A program made the position numbers and the translations under genes. Under the pieces are notes generated by a model, which was not told the DNA's origin, did no database searches, and worked only from the letters and a program-made list of their open reading frames with translations. DNA of 53,840 nt from an uncultured Lactobacillus sp. (lineage in GTDB: Bacteria; Bacillota; Bacilli; Lactobacillales; Lactobacillaceae), in NCBI GenBank assembly GCA_946482425.1, contig CAMLRO010000002.1:1-53840 (forward strand), in the 5' to 3' direction. Each line of letters opens with the position of its first letter. Positions within the stretch are counted from its first letter, which is position 1. Below are positions 1 through 7,801 of this stretch, piece by piece.

Positions 1-280
1 GCGGCTCATTATATTCTTGCGTTGCGACATCGAAAAAGAAGTACTGTCTTTGAGCGTAAATATAAATGGTTCCGCCTTTGCGATAAAGACCTTCATTCGC
101 TGGGCTGCGATGACCGCCGTAAGAATGTGCTGCCCTGTCTTTGACCCCTAAATATGCTTCAGCCTCCACAATATAGCCACCCATTATATTCTGACCATCA
201 TTATATGTTAATGGTCTGCCGATTAAGTCTTTAGTAATAGCAGCAGTTGGTTTATTAGTAAAATAAGTTGAATAATTCAT
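1..280 (-). CDS. DNA-3-methyladenine glycosylase (AAG/MPG family), 3' end cut by window edge
   Basis: This is the N-terminal 93 residues of an alkylation-repair glycosylase, which flips out and excises N3-/N7-alkylated purines. Its product reads through the family signature GGYIVEAEAYLG (about residues 31-42; the Glu-Ala-Glu segment holds the catalytic Glu in the family), then AAHSYGG and the GTIYIY strand. The start at 280 has a GGAAAG Shine-Dalgarno sequence just upstream. One oddity is that the usual Tyr-Gly after GTxYxY is replaced by AQRQYFFFDV; I cannot tell whether this is lineage-typical. The C-terminus lies outside the window, to the left. It is divergent from the DUF488 gene, with 44 bases between the two starts. 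Confidence 0.85.
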   Translation of the reverse strand, partial: MNYSTYFTNKPTAAITKDLIGRPLTYNDGQNIMGGYIVEAEAYLGVKDRAAHSYGGHRSPANEGLYRKGGTIYIYAQRQYFFFDVATQEYNEP

Positions 281-324
281 TTTTCTTTCCGTGTAGTAAA
301 CTTAAACTAAAAGGAGATATTATC

Positions 325-684
325 ATGACAAAAATAAAAGTAGTGCGCATTTACGAACATGAGCAGCCTGCTGGCTACCGCATTTTAGTTGATCGTCTGT
401 GGCCACGAGGCAAAAGCAAAAAAGATGCTAATTTGGATGAGTGGGTCAAAGAAATTGGTCCCAGCACCGAATTGCGTAAGTGGTTCAATCACGATGATAC
501 TAAATATCCTGAGTTTAGGCAAAAGTACATTGCTGAATTAGAGCATAATCCAGCGACCACCGCTTTTGTTGACCAGATTAAAGCTAAGCTTGCCGAACAA
601 GATGTCCTTTTTCTTTATGGTGCCAAAAACAAAGAACACAACCAGGCAGTTGTGCTCAAAGAATATGTTGAACAAAGATTATAG
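325..684 (+). CDS. DUF488 (YeaO-like) family protein, 119 aa
   Basis: The small soluble protein begins MTKIKVVRIYEHE and carries the family hallmarks RILVDRLWPRG (about residues 18-28), WVKEIGPS and a C-terminal LFLYGAKNKEHN segment. DUF488 proteins have no firmly assigned reaction. I chose the ATG at 325 because AAAGGAGA lies 8 bases upstream; an in-frame ATG at 268 has no ribosome site and would overlap the divergent glycosylase start. The gene is monocistronic and converges on the sirtuin gene. No strong terminator is visible in the roughly 100 bases between them. Confidence 0.85.
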   Translation: MTKIKVVRIYEHEQPAGYRILVDRLWPRGKSKKDANLDEWVKEIGPSTELRKWFNHDDTKYPEFRQKYIAELEHNPATTAFVDQIKAKLAEQDVLFLYGAKNKEHNQAVVLKEYVEQRL

Positions 685-790
685 TTTTTGACTTTTCTTT
701 TAGTACGCAAAAAGTGAAAAGCAATAGTTAAAATTAGGATGCTGAAAACGAGCAATTCAAATAGCTTAAAGGCTTTTTTAAGAAATTAAA

Positions 791-1495
791 TTAAAGCTGT
801 TTAAAAACATCTAGTGCATCCGCAATAATAGCAGAAATTCCTTCTGCCGGAATAGCTGTTTTATTAATTGCCCAAACTTTGGCGCCGGCTTGTCTATATG
901 ATAATAATTGGGCAAATGGATACACAACAAAACTGGTGCCTGAAATAATTACGAGATCAGAATTTTGCATTGCGTTGACAGATTTGGCTAAACTGTCGCC
1001 GTTAATTGCTTCACCGTATAAAACAATTCCTGGTCTGATAATACCGCCACAATTTTCATGACGGTAGGACTTCGCATATTCAGCGTATGAAACTGGTTGA
1101 TGACATTTAGTGCAGTAGATATTATAAAGGCAGCCGTGAAATTCGGTTACGTGCTTATTGCCAGCTTTCGTGTCCAAGCCGTCAACATTTTGGGTGATTA
1201 AATCGCCTTTTTCGTTGCAGATAGCAGCAATTTTTTCGTGGATTTCGTTTGGCTTGGCGTCAGGGAAGTACATATTATCCATGACGAACTTGTAGAAAAA
1301 GTCAGGGCGCTGATAAAGAGTTTCTTCGCTCAATATTGTTTCTGGACTTTCAGAGACGCCGTCATAAATGCCGTTTTTAGAGCGGTAATCGGGAATACCT
1401 GAATGGGTCGATACTCCCGCACCGGTCAAAAAAGTAACGTGGCGCGCCTGATCAATATCATTTTTTAACTCAGTTATCTTGTTAGAATCAATCAT
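791..1495 (-). CDS. Sir2-family NAD-dependent protein deacylase (sirtuin), 234 aa
   Basis: The product is predicted to remove acyl groups from lysines using NAD. Visible motifs are TGAGVSTHSGIPDYRS (residues 24-39, NAD site), TQNVDGLD (101-108), the catalytic His120 in FHGC, and ISGTSFVVYP (184-193). The zinc module is atypical: Cys128 and Cys131 form the first CxxC, but the second pair reads H146-E-N-C149, so His replaces the expected Cys. A CCHC zinc site is plausible. The Tyr/Arg pair of desuccinylase sirtuins is not obvious. AGAAAGG precedes the ATG at 1495. The gene follows asnA in the same direction but behind a good terminator, so it is probably a separate transcript. Confidence 0.9.
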   Translation of the reverse strand: MIDSNKITELKNDIDQARHVTFLTGAGVSTHSGIPDYRSKNGIYDGVSESPETILSEETLYQRPDFFYKFVMDNMYFPDAKPNEIHEKIAAICNEKGDLITQNVDGLDTKAGNKHVTEFHGCLYNIYCTKCHQPVSYAEYAKSYRHENCGGIIRPGIVLYGEAINGDSLAKSVNAMQNSDLVIISGTSFVVYPFAQLLSYRQAGAKVWAINKTAIPAEGISAIIADALDVFKQL

Positions 1496-1574
1496 AATTT
1501 TGCCTTTCTTAAAACTAGTTCTGCTACTGCTAGTTTACTACAAGATTTTGTCTAACATATAGGGTTATTGCAAT

Positions 1575-1610
1575 AAAACCATGCCATCAGTTATTGACAG
1601 CATGGTTTTT
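1575..1610 (-). terminator. Rho-independent terminator of asnA
   Basis: On the minus strand, AAAACCATGC and GCATGGTTTT arms flank a short loop and are followed by a T/A-rich tract, immediately after the asnA stop. Confidence 0.75.
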
Positions 1611-1615
1611 GTTTA

Positions 1616-2629
1616 TTAAAGAATTTGGATACCGTGCTCTTGGCACTTGGTAATCATGTCATGCGGCCAAACGCTGGCTTGAACTTCTCCAATGTGAGCT
1701 TTGCCCAGCAAAAGCATACATAACCGTGATTGTCCAATACCGCCACCAATGGTATAAGGCAATTCCCCGTCAAGCAGCATCCGGTGAAATTCCAGCTTTT
1801 CGCGTTCAAGGCAATCAGCCTTTTTTAATTGTGCGTGCAAACTTTCAGGACTAACGCGAATACCCATTGAAGAAATTTCGATTTTTTGCTTTAAAGGTTC
1901 ATACCAGAAAATCAGATCGCCGTTTAGTTGCCAGTCATCATAATCTGGTGCTCGACCATCATGAGGTTTACCACTTCTTTTCAGTTTATCACCAACTTTC
2001 ATAATAAAGACCGCCTTTTCTTCCGCGGCAATCTTGTTTTCTCTTTCTTCAGGACTGATGTCTGGCCAGCGGTCTTCTAATTCCTGTGTAGTGATAAAGT
2101 AAAGTTTTTCTGGTAAACGATAAGTAGAGGCAGGGTAGCGGAAAGCACAGCCAGCTTCAATCTCTTTAATTGCAGCAAAAATTTTAGTAACCGTACTTTT
2201 AAGGGTTTCTTCCGTTCTTTCCTCCTTGGCAATAATTTTTTCCCAATCCCATTGATCAACATAAATTGAGTGGAAATTGTCTAAGTCTTCATCGCGGCGA
2301 ATTGCGTTCATGTTGGTATAAAGACCTTCGTGCATGTTAAAGCCGTATTTTTTCAGTGCCATTCTTTTCCATTTAGCAAGGGAATGGACGATTTCAACTG
2401 TATCATCTGCCGGTAAGTCCTTCGCATCAAAAGCAACGGGACGTTCAACGCCATTTAAGTTATCGTTTAAACCAGTATGTTTTTCAACGAACAGCGGGGC
2501 AGACATCCGTTGTAAGTTTAATTTTTTAGCCAAAATCTTTTGAAATTCTTCACGAATGAAAACAATCGCAGCTTCAGTGTCACGAATGGTAAGAGTAGGG
2601 TGATAACCTGCAGGTAAAATTAAAGTCAT
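1616..2629 (-). CDS. asnA: Aspartate-ammonia ligase (asparagine synthetase A), 337 aa
   Basis: AsnA makes asparagine from aspartate, ammonia and ATP in the cytoplasm through an aspartyl-adenylate, and is a class II aminoacyl-tRNA-synthetase-like fold. Length matches the family (about 330). Recognisable segments include [19 protein letters not shown] (residues 48-66), [36 protein letters not shown], and [16 protein letters not shown] near the C-terminus (class II motif 3-like arginine). The start at 2629 sits 8 bases downstream of an AGGAGG. Expression is almost certainly controlled by the T-box leader directly upstream, which should sense uncharged tRNA. The gene is single, between a T-box and a terminator. 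Confidence 0.96.
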   Translation of the reverse strand: MTLILPAGYHPTLTIRDTEAAIVFIREEFQKILAKKLNLQRMSAPLFVEKHTGLNDNLNGVERPVAFDAKDLPADDTVEIVHSLAKWKRMALKKYGFNMHEGLYTNMNAIRRDEDLDNFHSIYVDQWDWEKIIAKEERTEETLKSTVTKIFAAIKEIEAGCAFRYPASTYRLPEKLYFITTQELEDRWPDISPEERENKIAAEEKAVFIMKVGDKLKRSGKPHDGRAPDYDDWQLNGDLIFWYEPLKQKIEISSMGIRVSPESLHAQLKKADCLEREKLEFHRMLLDGELPYTIGGGIGQSRLCMLLLGKAHIGEVQASVWPHDMITKCQEHGIQIL

Positions 2630-2659
2630 TGTCTTGACCTCCTATGATTTTAAGGAAAA

Positions 2660-2925
2660 GAAAAAGCCTCCATCCCGTTTTTAATAAAACAAGGACGAAA
2701 GGCTTTTTCCGCGGTACCACCTTAATTGCCCTAAATAAGGGCCAACTCATGAAGCACTAACATGCTCCACCAGCGTGGTAACGTACTGGAGACGACACAA
2801 CCTACTTTCACGTAAATTTCAGCGTGCTGCTAAAAGTGTTTTTCAATAATTCAGGGTCTAACAGTTTTCCACTATCACTGTTTCACTTAAAGAAATAAAT
2901 TATTTACTCGTCTTTTTCACTGCAT
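2660..2925 (-). promoter_or_regulatory. T-box riboswitch leader of asnA (probable Asn specifier AAC)
   Basis: The conserved antiterminator T-box sequence AAGGTGGTACCGCGG is exact on the minus strand at 2709-2723. It is followed by a competing terminator whose arms are AAAAAGCC and GGCTTTTT (about 2660-2712). Stem I occupies about 2780-2925: AATAATT at 2897-2903 can pair with AATTATT at 2845-2851. The GAGTA on one side and GAAAAACAC on the other then form an internal loop presenting AAC (complement 2838-2840), an Asn codon. Uncharged tRNA-Asn would stabilise the antiterminator and allow asnA transcription. The T-box itself is certain; the specifier register comes from manual folding. Confidence 0.93.
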
Positions 2926-3016
2926 TTAATTTAATAGTAATTTAACAATAATTTCAATAAAAATTCAAGTAATATTTTATTTATTTTGTGAATATTTGGT
3001 AAAGAAATGCTATTCG

Positions 3017-3664
3017 TTAAATTTTATCTGCTAGTACATGCTTAACGTCAGAAAGCGAATCAACTAAATAATCTGCTGCAGCTTGGGAAAAGGGAAAGCG
3101 TTCCTCTTTTAGGGCAATAGTGAACATTCCGGCATTTTTACCAGCCGCAATGCCATAATCCGAATCTTCAATCACAACGCATTGTTTGTTTTCTAAGCCT
3201 AGTTTGGCTGCCACAGTATTATAAATTTCAGGGTTGGGTTTTGATTGCTTGAACATATTGCCACTGATCACCGGGTCAAAAAATTGTGTTAGCTGACACT
3301 GCGTCAGTACAGTCTTGATTTTTTCTGGAGCTCCAGAAGACGCCAAGGCAAGTTTTAGCCCTTGCTTTTGCAGCCACTTTAATAGCGGAATTGCATCAGG
3401 ATTTAATAATTTCCGGTAGTTAATTGGGCGGTCCTTAAAGTATTGTTGAAATTTTTGATAATATGCACGGTAATTAGGTTCACCAGAATAGTATTTTGAA
3501 ATAATATCAAAGTACATTTTCTTATTTCCGCCAACCATTTTGATGAGTTCCTGCTCGGGAACGGCAACACCTAAATAGTCCAAGTATTCTTTTTGGCGTT
3601 TTAACTGTAATGGTTCACTATCAATTAACACGCCATCCATATCAAAAATAACAGCTTTGAACAT
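3017..3664 (-). CDS. HAD-superfamily sugar/hexitol phosphatase (beta-phosphoglucomutase-like), 215 aa
   Basis: This is a subfamily IA HAD hydrolase with a cap domain. Motif I is FDMDGVLIDSE (Asp8 nucleophile, Asp10 acid), motif II is ALASSG near residue 109, and motifs III/IV are KPNPEIY and VVIEDSDYGIAAG. This resembles beta-phosphoglucomutase and the small sugar-phosphate phosphatases. It is the last gene of the hexitol operon, with 6 bases between the MtlD stop and this start and AGAGGTAAG as ribosome site. From context I infer that it dephosphorylates a hexitol- or ketose-phosphate made or spilled by the pathway, either as an overflow valve or to release free polyol. The exact substrate cannot be read from the sequence. 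Confidence 0.85.
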   Translation of the reverse strand: MFKAVIFDMDGVLIDSEPLQLKRQKEYLDYLGVAVPEQELIKMVGGNKKMYFDIISKYYSGEPNYRAYYQKFQQYFKDRPINYRKLLNPDAIPLLKWLQKQGLKLALASSGAPEKIKTVLTQCQLTQFFDPVISGNMFKQSKPNPEIYNTVAAKLGLENKQCVVIEDSDYGIAAGKNAGMFTIALKEERFPFSQAAADYLVDSLSDVKHVLADKI

Positions 3665-3670
3665 ATATTC

Positions 3671-4819
3671 TTACCTCTGCTTCTTAATCTTGTCGTATTC
3701 CGCAGCAATTTGCTGCACCACAGTATTAGTGGTTGGTCGTTCAATGTACTTGGAAATGGTCTTGGTGATACCCATTTCTTTGATGTCTGCTTGAATTTTC
3801 ATCGCTTGAGAATCACGAGGCTCGTCATAGGCAAATGCGGCTGCTAATGCTTTTACATGGGCGTTATAAGGCAGATGATATTTTTCACACAGATTGATTA
3901 CGCCCATTAAGCGGTCATTTTTACCAACTTTACGGATAGGATCAAAGCCTACACGATAAATTGAATCTGACATTTCGTCCTTAGCAGCCGGTAAATATTC
4001 CAGTTCACGAATTTGATCACGTGTTACCGGATATTCATACAGCACTGCTTCTATTGTTTCGTCATGGACACCCTGAACCAGCTGGTGGACTTTCTCGTCT
4101 GTTTCAGCTTTTGCAATATCATCATATCCTTGCAGGTAGCCTTCATAGGCAGTAGTAGCATGGGGACCATTAATAGTGAAGACTTTGATATCTTTTAACA
4201 TTTCTACATTGTCCCGCACATCAAGCCACTTAACATCGCTAAAATCTGAGTATACGGGACCTTGGATAATAAGGGAAGCTACAGCTGTTGTTACTAACTT
4301 GGTCGCATAATTTGAATCCGCGTCGGTTGAACGGCGAACGATTGAGTCTCTTATTACCACGTTTTGATCAAACCAGTTTCTCACTTCGTCATCAGCCAAG
4401 TGACTGCGGAAGTCTTGGGTTATTTGGTTAATCAAATGGTTTTTATTAGTCAGGCAAATTAGAGTCTTTTTTGCAGTGGGATCAACTTTAAATTGTTGGT
4501 TAAAGTAAACGGCTAATTCATTTGCCGCTGCAGGAAAATCACTGGGATAGAGGGGCAGCATCAATAAATCTGCCTTTAAAAAAGCCTTTAACACATGCTC
4601 GTAATCGTCTACCAGGTAGGCGTCATAATTTTTAATAGTATTCGTGAAGACGCGTTTGGTAGTGTGAACACTTACTTCATAGGTATGGGTCCGGTTCAAT
4701 TCCTGAATAACGCGGGGATCATTATCTAAGAAAGTAATTTTCCACCCGGCATTATAAAATGTTTCTCCCATAAAGCCTTTACCCAAACGACCTGCACCAA
4801 CAATTATTACATTTTTCAT
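3671..4819 (-). CDS. mtlD: Mannitol-1-phosphate 5-dehydrogenase family protein, 382 aa
   Basis: The enzyme is predicted to interconvert D-mannitol-1-phosphate and fructose-6-phosphate with NAD. The N-terminal Rossmann motif is VGAGRLGKGFMGETF (from about residue 6). The C-terminal mannitol dehydrogenase domain shows FTINGPHATTAYEGYLQG, which matches the LNTGHAITAYLGKLAG region of enteric MtlD, and a downstream FDPIRKVGKNDRL. At 382 residues it equals the usual length. I start at 4819, where CGGAGGG lies 11 bases upstream; an in-frame start at 4855 overlaps the EIICBA stop and lacks a ribosome site. It lies between the PTS gene and the phosphatase in one operon. Confidence 0.88.
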   Translation of the reverse strand: MKNVIIVGAGRLGKGFMGETFYNAGWKITFLDNDPRVIQELNRTHTYEVSVHTTKRVFTNTIKNYDAYLVDDYEHVLKAFLKADLLMLPLYPSDFPAAANELAVYFNQQFKVDPTAKKTLICLTNKNHLINQITQDFRSHLADDEVRNWFDQNVVIRDSIVRRSTDADSNYATKLVTTAVASLIIQGPVYSDFSDVKWLDVRDNVEMLKDIKVFTINGPHATTAYEGYLQGYDDIAKAETDEKVHQLVQGVHDETIEAVLYEYPVTRDQIRELEYLPAAKDEMSDSIYRVGFDPIRKVGKNDRLMGVINLCEKYHLPYNAHVKALAAAFAYDEPRDSQAMKIQADIKEMGITKTISKYIERPTTNTVVQQIAAEYDKIKKQR

Positions 4820-4847
4820 GTTTAAAATAACCCTCCGATAAAATTTT

Positions 4848-6737
4848 TTATTCAAATACTGCTAAAATTTCTTCAGGACTTTTGGCAGTCCTGATTTTTT
4901 CTACATTTGCTTCATCCATTAAAGTCTGAGAAATCACTTTCAGAATATTGAGATGATCATCGCCTTCGCCGGCCAATCCCAAAAGGACATAAGCAATTTC
5001 ATTTTTACCAAACTTGACTCCGTCAGGAACTTGAATGATTGATATTCCTGTTTTCTTAATTGCACCCCGTGTGTCTTCAAGACCATGGGGTACTGCAACG
5101 TGGTTACCAATATATACCGGCAAATCTTGATTTCTTTCAATCATTTGGTCGATATAATCTGGTGTAACGTAGCCGTTATCAACTAATATTTGTCCCGATG
5201 CTCTAATGGCATCATCAACACTGGCAAACTTTTGATTGAGACGGATATTGTTAACGTTTAAGATTTGAGGATCAAGTTCTGGCTTTTTGGTTTGCTCCTC
5301 AGCGGGAGTTTCTGCTGTACCGCTGCTGTTTTGCTTTTTAACAAAATCAATTACTTCTTTATAATTAGTATCTTTTAGAAAGTTATTGATTGGAATAAAA
5401 GTGGTATCCGGGTTATTACTGCTTGCTTTAGCCCGGTCAATTAGAGAATCAAGTGTAACTACCAGATCCGCATCTTGATCAATTTTGTTGGCAGAAGAAT
5501 TTTTAACCTGAATGCCCGTTAAATTCTCCTTTTGCAATAATAACTTTAAGACAGAAGCACCCATTGCACTGGAACCCATTCCGGAATCGCAGGCAACAAT
5601 AATTTTCTTAATTTTGCCTTTTGCAGGCTTAACAACAAAATCATCTGTAGTTTTAACTTCATGATCGTCAACCGTGAAGGATAAAGTAGGGTCAACATCT
5701 TCTTTTGGTGGGAAGACCTTTAGTAAAAACGTACCGATTGCTGCAGCTACAAGGAAACCCGCAACAATTGAAACTAGATTAGCGAAAATAGCATCACGTG
5801 GAGTCATAATTGCAATATTGATTAAACTGCCGGGTGAGGCTACACCGATTAGACCGCCACCAAAAATAACTTGCAGATAAAGGGAAACTGCCAAGCCACC
5901 CATTGTGGCAAAAATCATGATTGGGTTTCCCAGCACAAATGGAAAGTAGACTTCACCAATTCCAGCGATACCAGCAATAAACATTGCCATAGGTGCAGTA
6001 TTTTTTGCTTTACCCTTGCCAAAGATCGAGATTGAGAGCAGAGTGCCAAGAAGTGGTCCGCAGTTACTGTCGACTAAGAACATAATTGATTTTCCGGCTT
6101 TAGCTGCTTGTGCAAAACCGATAGGAGCTAAAATTCCGTGATTAACAACATTGTTTAAGAATAAAACTTGTGCGGGAGCCATGAAGACAGACAATAACGG
6201 AATTACCTTATTCTTAGTGGCCCAGTTAACACCTGCTGTAATCATTGCAATTAAACCCCTAATTGCGGGGCCAACCGTGATAAACGCTAAAATACAATAA
6301 AATGCCCCGATAATACCTAAACTGAAATTATTTACCAGCATTTCAAAACCGGGTCTGATTTTGTTTTCGACGGCATGGTCAAACTTTTTCAATGTCCAAG
6401 CTGCTAGTGGAGCAATAACCATCGCACCACTAATCATTGTGATATTTGAACCCACAATAACGCCCATGCTGGCAAAAAGCCCGATGACGCCGCCTCTTTG
6501 TCCGTGAATGTTATATCCTGCCGTATAAGCTATTAATAAAGGAAAAACGTAGTCCAAGATTGGTGCGATCAGCTGATTTAATTCCTTGTTAGGCATCCAG
6601 CCATGCGGAATGAAAAGAGCAGCCATCAGCCCCCAACCAACAAAAGCGCCCAGGTTGGGCATGACCATTGCGCTCATAATGCCGCCAAAACGTCTGATTT
6701 TGGTTAAAACGGTTGAACTATTGCTATTTTGGTTCAT
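4848..6737 (-). CDS. mtlA: PTS mannitol-type transporter, fused EIICBA, about 629 aa
   Basis: This membrane transporter phosphorylates a hexitol during uptake. Domain order is IIC (about residues 15-345; many membrane spans, with GIGEVYFPFVLGNP near 261, the counterpart of the enteric GIHEIYFPYVL motif), IIB (about 375-470; active Cys383 in ACDSGMGSSAMGAS), a Thr/Glu/Pro-rich linker, then IIA (about 490-629; active His551 in VAVPHG). All three domains are intact and fused as in enteric MtlA, whereas many Firmicutes carry IIA separately. GGAGG lies 8 bases before the ATG at 6737; ATG 6740 and GTG 6746 are nearer and less likely. The SDR gene ends a few bases upstream. Mannitol is the most likely substrate, but another polyol is possible. 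Confidence 0.93.
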   Translation of the reverse strand: MNQNSNSSTVLTKIRRFGGIMSAMVMPNLGAFVGWGLMAALFIPHGWMPNKELNQLIAPILDYVFPLLIAYTAGYNIHGQRGGVIGLFASMGVIVGSNITMISGAMVIAPLAAWTLKKFDHAVENKIRPGFEMLVNNFSLGIIGAFYCILAFITVGPAIRGLIAMITAGVNWATKNKVIPLLSVFMAPAQVLFLNNVVNHGILAPIGFAQAAKAGKSIMFLVDSNCGPLLGTLLSISIFGKGKAKNTAPMAMFIAGIAGIGEVYFPFVLGNPIMIFATMGGLAVSLYLQVIFGGGLIGVASPGSLINIAIMTPRDAIFANLVSIVAGFLVAAAIGTFLLKVFPPKEDVDPTLSFTVDDHEVKTTDDFVVKPAKGKIKKIIVACDSGMGSSAMGASVLKLLLQKENLTGIQVKNSSANKIDQDADLVVTLDSLIDRAKASSNNPDTTFIPINNFLKDTNYKEVIDFVKKQNSSGTAETPAEEQTKKPELDPQILNVNNIRLNQKFASVDDAIRASGQILVDNGYVTPDYIDQMIERNQDLPVYIGNHVAVPHGLEDTRGAIKKTGISIIQVPDGVKFGKNEIAYVLLGLAGEGDDHLNILKVISQTLMDEANVEKIRTAKSPEEILAVFE

Positions 6738-6749
6738 CATCTCCACCTC

Positions 6750-7553
6750 CTATCTAGTGGATTTAGCTCCTGTAATGTTAATGGTGGTGCCAGAAATATA
6801 GGAAGCATGGTCGGAAGATAAATATGTAATTAAATCAGCAATCTCACTGATTTTTCCGGGACGACCCAAAGGAATAATCGCTTTGTAGTCTGAACTGACA
6901 TTATTAGGATCCTGTCCTCTGGTGTAAGCCAATGCTTTGAAGGCTGCGTCATTATTCATTGGCGTACGCTCATTAACACCGGGTGCCACAGCAACTACTC
7001 TGATGTTAAATTGACCTAGTTCTTTGGCCCAAGCTTTGGTGTAAACTGCGACTGCTGCCTTGTTTCCTGAATAACAGCTCTGACCTTTAGATCCCTCTAA
7101 ACCTGCTTCAGAAGACATGTTAATGATCACGCCCGCTTTTTGCTTAATCATTACTCGTGCAACAGCTTGGGCACAGAAAACAACGCCTTTTTGATTGATA
7201 TTGGTCATAAAGTCAAAGTCATCTTCACTAAGCTCATATTCGGGATGCGTGCCGTAATAATCGACTAACATACGTGGTCTGCTTACTCCCGCGTTATTAA
7301 CTAAGACATCAATGTGACCGTATTGGTCGACAATTTGTTTGACAACCGCTGCAACTTCTTTTTGATGTGAGACGTCACAAGTCATTGTTGCAACGTTTGC
7401 CTGATTTTTATGTGCGTCATTTGCGGCAACGTCTAGTGAAATTACTTGAGCCCCATTTGCGGCTAATTCATTAACCATTGCTTCTCCAAGCCCCATACTG
7501 CCTCCAGTAACGATTGCTACTTTACCTTCTAAATTAACCCATTGTTGAGTCAT
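6750..7553 (-). CDS. SDR oxidoreductase, sorbitol-6-phosphate 2-dehydrogenase-like, 267 aa
   Basis: This classical short-chain dehydrogenase has the cofactor motif TGGSMGLGEA (about residues 16-25), NNAG (about 87-90), catalytic Ser in INMSSEAG and YxxxK in CYSGNKAA. The C-terminal stretch YTRGQDP...PLGRPGKISEIADL...SYISGTTINITGAK closely follows the pattern of sorbitol-6-phosphate dehydrogenases (SrlD, SorF, GutF), so oxidation of sorbitol-6-P to fructose-6-P is the best guess. It is the first gene of the operon, with AAAGGAGA before the ATG at 7553. Finding this enzyme in front of a mannitol-type PTS and MtlD, rather than a glucitol PTS, is unusual. Confidence 0.85.
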   Translation of the reverse strand: MTQQWVNLEGKVAIVTGGSMGLGEAMVNELAANGAQVISLDVAANDAHKNQANVATMTCDVSHQKEVAAVVKQIVDQYGHIDVLVNNAGVSRPRMLVDYYGTHPEYELSEDDFDFMTNINQKGVVFCAQAVARVMIKQKAGVIINMSSEAGLEGSKGQSCYSGNKAAVAVYTKAWAKELGQFNIRVVAVAPGVNERTPMNNDAAFKALAYTRGQDPNNVSSDYKAIIPLGRPGKISEIADLITYLSSDHASYISGTTINITGAKSTR

Positions 7554-7590
7554 AATCTGTATCTCCTTTTCTATATATTGCGGTCAAAAT

Positions 7591-7604
7591 AGATACCGCT
7601 TTCA
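7591..7604 (-). promoter_or_regulatory. Candidate cre (CcpA) site upstream of the hexitol operon
   Basis: The minus strand reads TGAAAGCGGTATCT, matching the cre consensus TGWAANCGNTNWCA except for the last base. It lies about 40-50 bases before the SDR start, a usual place for catabolite repression of a PTS operon. Confidence 0.65.
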
Positions 7605-7632
7605 TTAACCACCTGTATTCTATATGCGATTT

Positions 7633-7693
7633 ATGCAAAAATCAATATATTTTTGCATGTTTGTTCAAATAAATTGCATAAATATGCAAAAAT
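7633..7693. promoter_or_regulatory. Operator-like repeat cluster between DeoR regulator and hexitol operon
   Basis: Two palindromes share a TGCA(A)A core. ATGCAAAAAT at 7633-7642 is mirrored by ATTTTTGCAT at 7649-7658. TTGCATA at 7674-7680 is mirrored by TATGCAA at 7683-7689. A third ATGCAAAAAT copy runs 7684-7693, 51 bases from the first. Its place in the divergent intergenic region suggests binding sites for the adjacent DeoR-type regulator. Confidence 0.65.
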
Positions 7694-7801
7694 GTGCTAA
7701 AAGAAGCTCATTTTTGCTGCTAAAATTGAAACAAGTTAGTAAAAAGAAAATATGTTAAAATTAGTGAAGATAACACGTTAAACGTAAACTAGGGATGCCT
7801 A

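Noticed and set aside
685..790. Bidirectional terminator between the DUF488 and sirtuin genes
   Set aside because: Possible arms are short (CTTTTC/GAAAAG) with a large loop, and no good stem followed by a T run was found.
4820..4855. Upstream in-frame start of mtlD (MNKKFYRRVILNMKN)
   Set aside because: It overlaps the EIICBA stop and has no ribosome site. CGGAGGG is correctly placed for ATG 4819, which gives the usual 382 residues.
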